Source: an uncultured Candidatus Altimarinota bacterium (GTDB lineage: Bacteria; Patescibacteriota; Gracilibacteria; BD1-5; UBA6164). Taken from it: 64,000 nt of DNA. Position 1 is the first letter of the stretch. Each line of letters opens with the position of its first letter. The notes under the pieces are model-generated. The model was not told the DNA's origin, searched no databases, and saw only the letters and a program-made list of their open reading frames with translations. This document shows positions 63,588 to 64,000 of this stretch, piece by piece. Both the position numbers and the translations under genes were made by a program. The DNA is taken from the NCBI GenBank assembly GCA_937944145.1, contig CALDZK010000007.1, positions 1 through 64,000 of the forward strand. Reading direction: 5' to 3'.

Positions 63588-63818
63588 ATGAAAACAGCTA
63601 TACACCCTACATCTCAGGATGTAAAAATTATATGTTCTTGTGGAGCAGAGTATGCAACACAATCAACAGTAAAAGAAGACACAATAAGAGTGGAAATATG
63701 TTCTAACTGTCACCCACAGTACACAGGAGAACAAAGAATCCTCAAAACTGGTGCTGTTGACAAGTTCTATGCAAGACAAAAGAAAATGGAAGAACTTCAA
63801 AAAACAAAGAAGAAATAA
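63588..63818 (+). CDS. rpmE: 50S ribosomal protein bL31 (zinc-binding form)
   Basis: 76 aa. [20 protein letters not shown], then [15 protein letters not shown] and [10 protein letters not shown]: the CxC...CxxC zinc ligands and the HP(Q/F)YTG motif of type C+ bL31. No in-frame UGA. The ATG at 63588 is preferred over an upstream TTG. A terminator follows at once. Confidence 0.95.
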   Translation: MKTAIHPTSQDVKIICSCGAEYATQSTVKEDTIRVEICSNCHPQYTGEQRILKTGAVDKFYARQKKMEELQKTKKK

Positions 63819-63834
63819 TACTTCAAATAGTGCT

Positions 63835-63866
63835 AAAGACTCCAAGAAATATCTTGGAGTTTTTAT
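63835..63866 (+). terminator. Rho-independent terminator after rpmE
   Basis: AAAGACTCCAAGA / TCTTGGAGTTTTTA with loop AATA, 17 bases after the stop. Confidence 0.85.
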
Positions 63867-63893
63867 TTGACTTATATTTTTTATCTATATAAT
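63867..63893 (+). promoter_or_regulatory. Promoter upstream of the last partial gene
   Basis: TTGACT (63867-63872) and TATAAT (63888-63893) with a 15-base spacer. The leader to 63950 contains CATAGG / CCTAT hairpin arms. Confidence 0.5.
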
Positions 63894-63950
63894 ACTTTCC
63901 GTATTCATATATTTCGTCAAAGACCATAGGCAACAATAAGACCTATCGAG

Positions 63951-64000
63951 ATGAAAGAGAAAACTATAAGAAATCTAAAAACTTATTTATCTCTTTGCTC
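63951..64000 (+). CDS. Start of an unidentified gene, truncated by the window
   Basis: ATG at 63951 opens a frame (MKEKTIRNLKTYLSLC) that runs off the window. Too short to identify. It is preceded by a promoter and a leader with a small hairpin, consistent with a regulated gene. Confidence 0.35.
   Translation, partial: MKEKTIRNLKTYLSLC

Noticed and set aside
63951-64000. Start of rplJ with an L10-type leader
   Set aside because: Only 16 codons are visible and none is diagnostic; the hairpin is too small to call a ribosomal leader.

Overview
The window is AT-rich bacterial DNA that only makes sense if UGA is read as glycine (genetic code 25). In-frame TGA falls on invariant glycines: the Walker A loops of PilB and MiaA, the FtsZ nucleotide-binding loop, the RuvX catalytic motif and the GxGD motif of the prepilin peptidase. 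Read this way, nearly every apparently broken ORF becomes a full-length gene closed by TAA or TAG. Code 25 is known from the CPR/Patescibacteria lineages Absconditabacteria (SR1) and Gracilibacteria (BD1-5/GN02), so this is very probably a member of one of them; the sequence alone does not let me choose. All gene limits below were re-derived with UGA = Gly.

Layout. 1-2.5 kb (minus): three exported, probably surface-located proteins, one with phage-fibre-like repeats. 2.6-11 kb: type IV pilus region (pilin-like protein, proline-rich membrane protein, pilB, a SpoIIE-type phosphatase, pilC, major pilin, pilT). 11-18 kb (minus): an MPNTG-anchored surface protein, a Ca/Na exchanger, ruvX, rplI, nusA, ftsZ, ftsA. 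18.2-22.9 kb (plus): membrane-bound SpoIIE phosphatase, VirB4-like ATPase, TspO-like membrane protein, rplK, then tRNA-Glu. 23-29.4 kb: DUF218, a membrane/regulator trio with DUF4153, two SDR proteins, DUF3179, HIT protein. 29.4-37.2 kb: FrdA-like flavoprotein, aspartase, KorB, KorA and divergent ADP-forming acyl-CoA synthetase. 37.7-42.8 kb (minus): FtsX-type ABC exporter flanked by structured direct repeats, SGNH lipoprotein, two small membrane proteins. 42.8-49.3 kb: DNA-damage/photoprotection island (MutY, DUF4238, photolyase-related protein, Dps, class I photolyase, DUF2256). 49.3-55.2 kb: pilD, a conserved 178-aa protein, UPF0489, endonuclease III, miaA. 55.3-62.8 kb: a 1360-aa LysM protein, a LysM protein with 43-aa tandem repeats and a secreted coiled-coil protein. 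63-64 kb: tRNA-Thr, tRNA-Tyr, tRNA-Leu and rpmE.

How it fits together. PilB/PilC/PilT/PilD plus pilins give a retractile pilus, and the VirB4-like ATPase and SpoIIE phosphatases may belong to the same cell-surface or contact programme. KorAB with the ADP-forming synthetase gives substrate-level ATP from 2-oxoacids; aspartase supplies fumarate that an FrdA-like protein could use as electron sink.

Most notable: palindromic dispersed repeats, several families, sit in frame inside coding genes (mutY twice, the photolyase-related gene, phrB three times, a UPF0489 gene), like the palindromic elements of Rickettsia. In phrB and UPF0489 the same element is read in the same frame. The DNA-repair island is their hotspot. 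UGA-glycine is also unevenly used: absent from the abundant-protein genes (major pilin, rplK, rpmE, dps) and very frequent in membrane-protein genes such as pilD.
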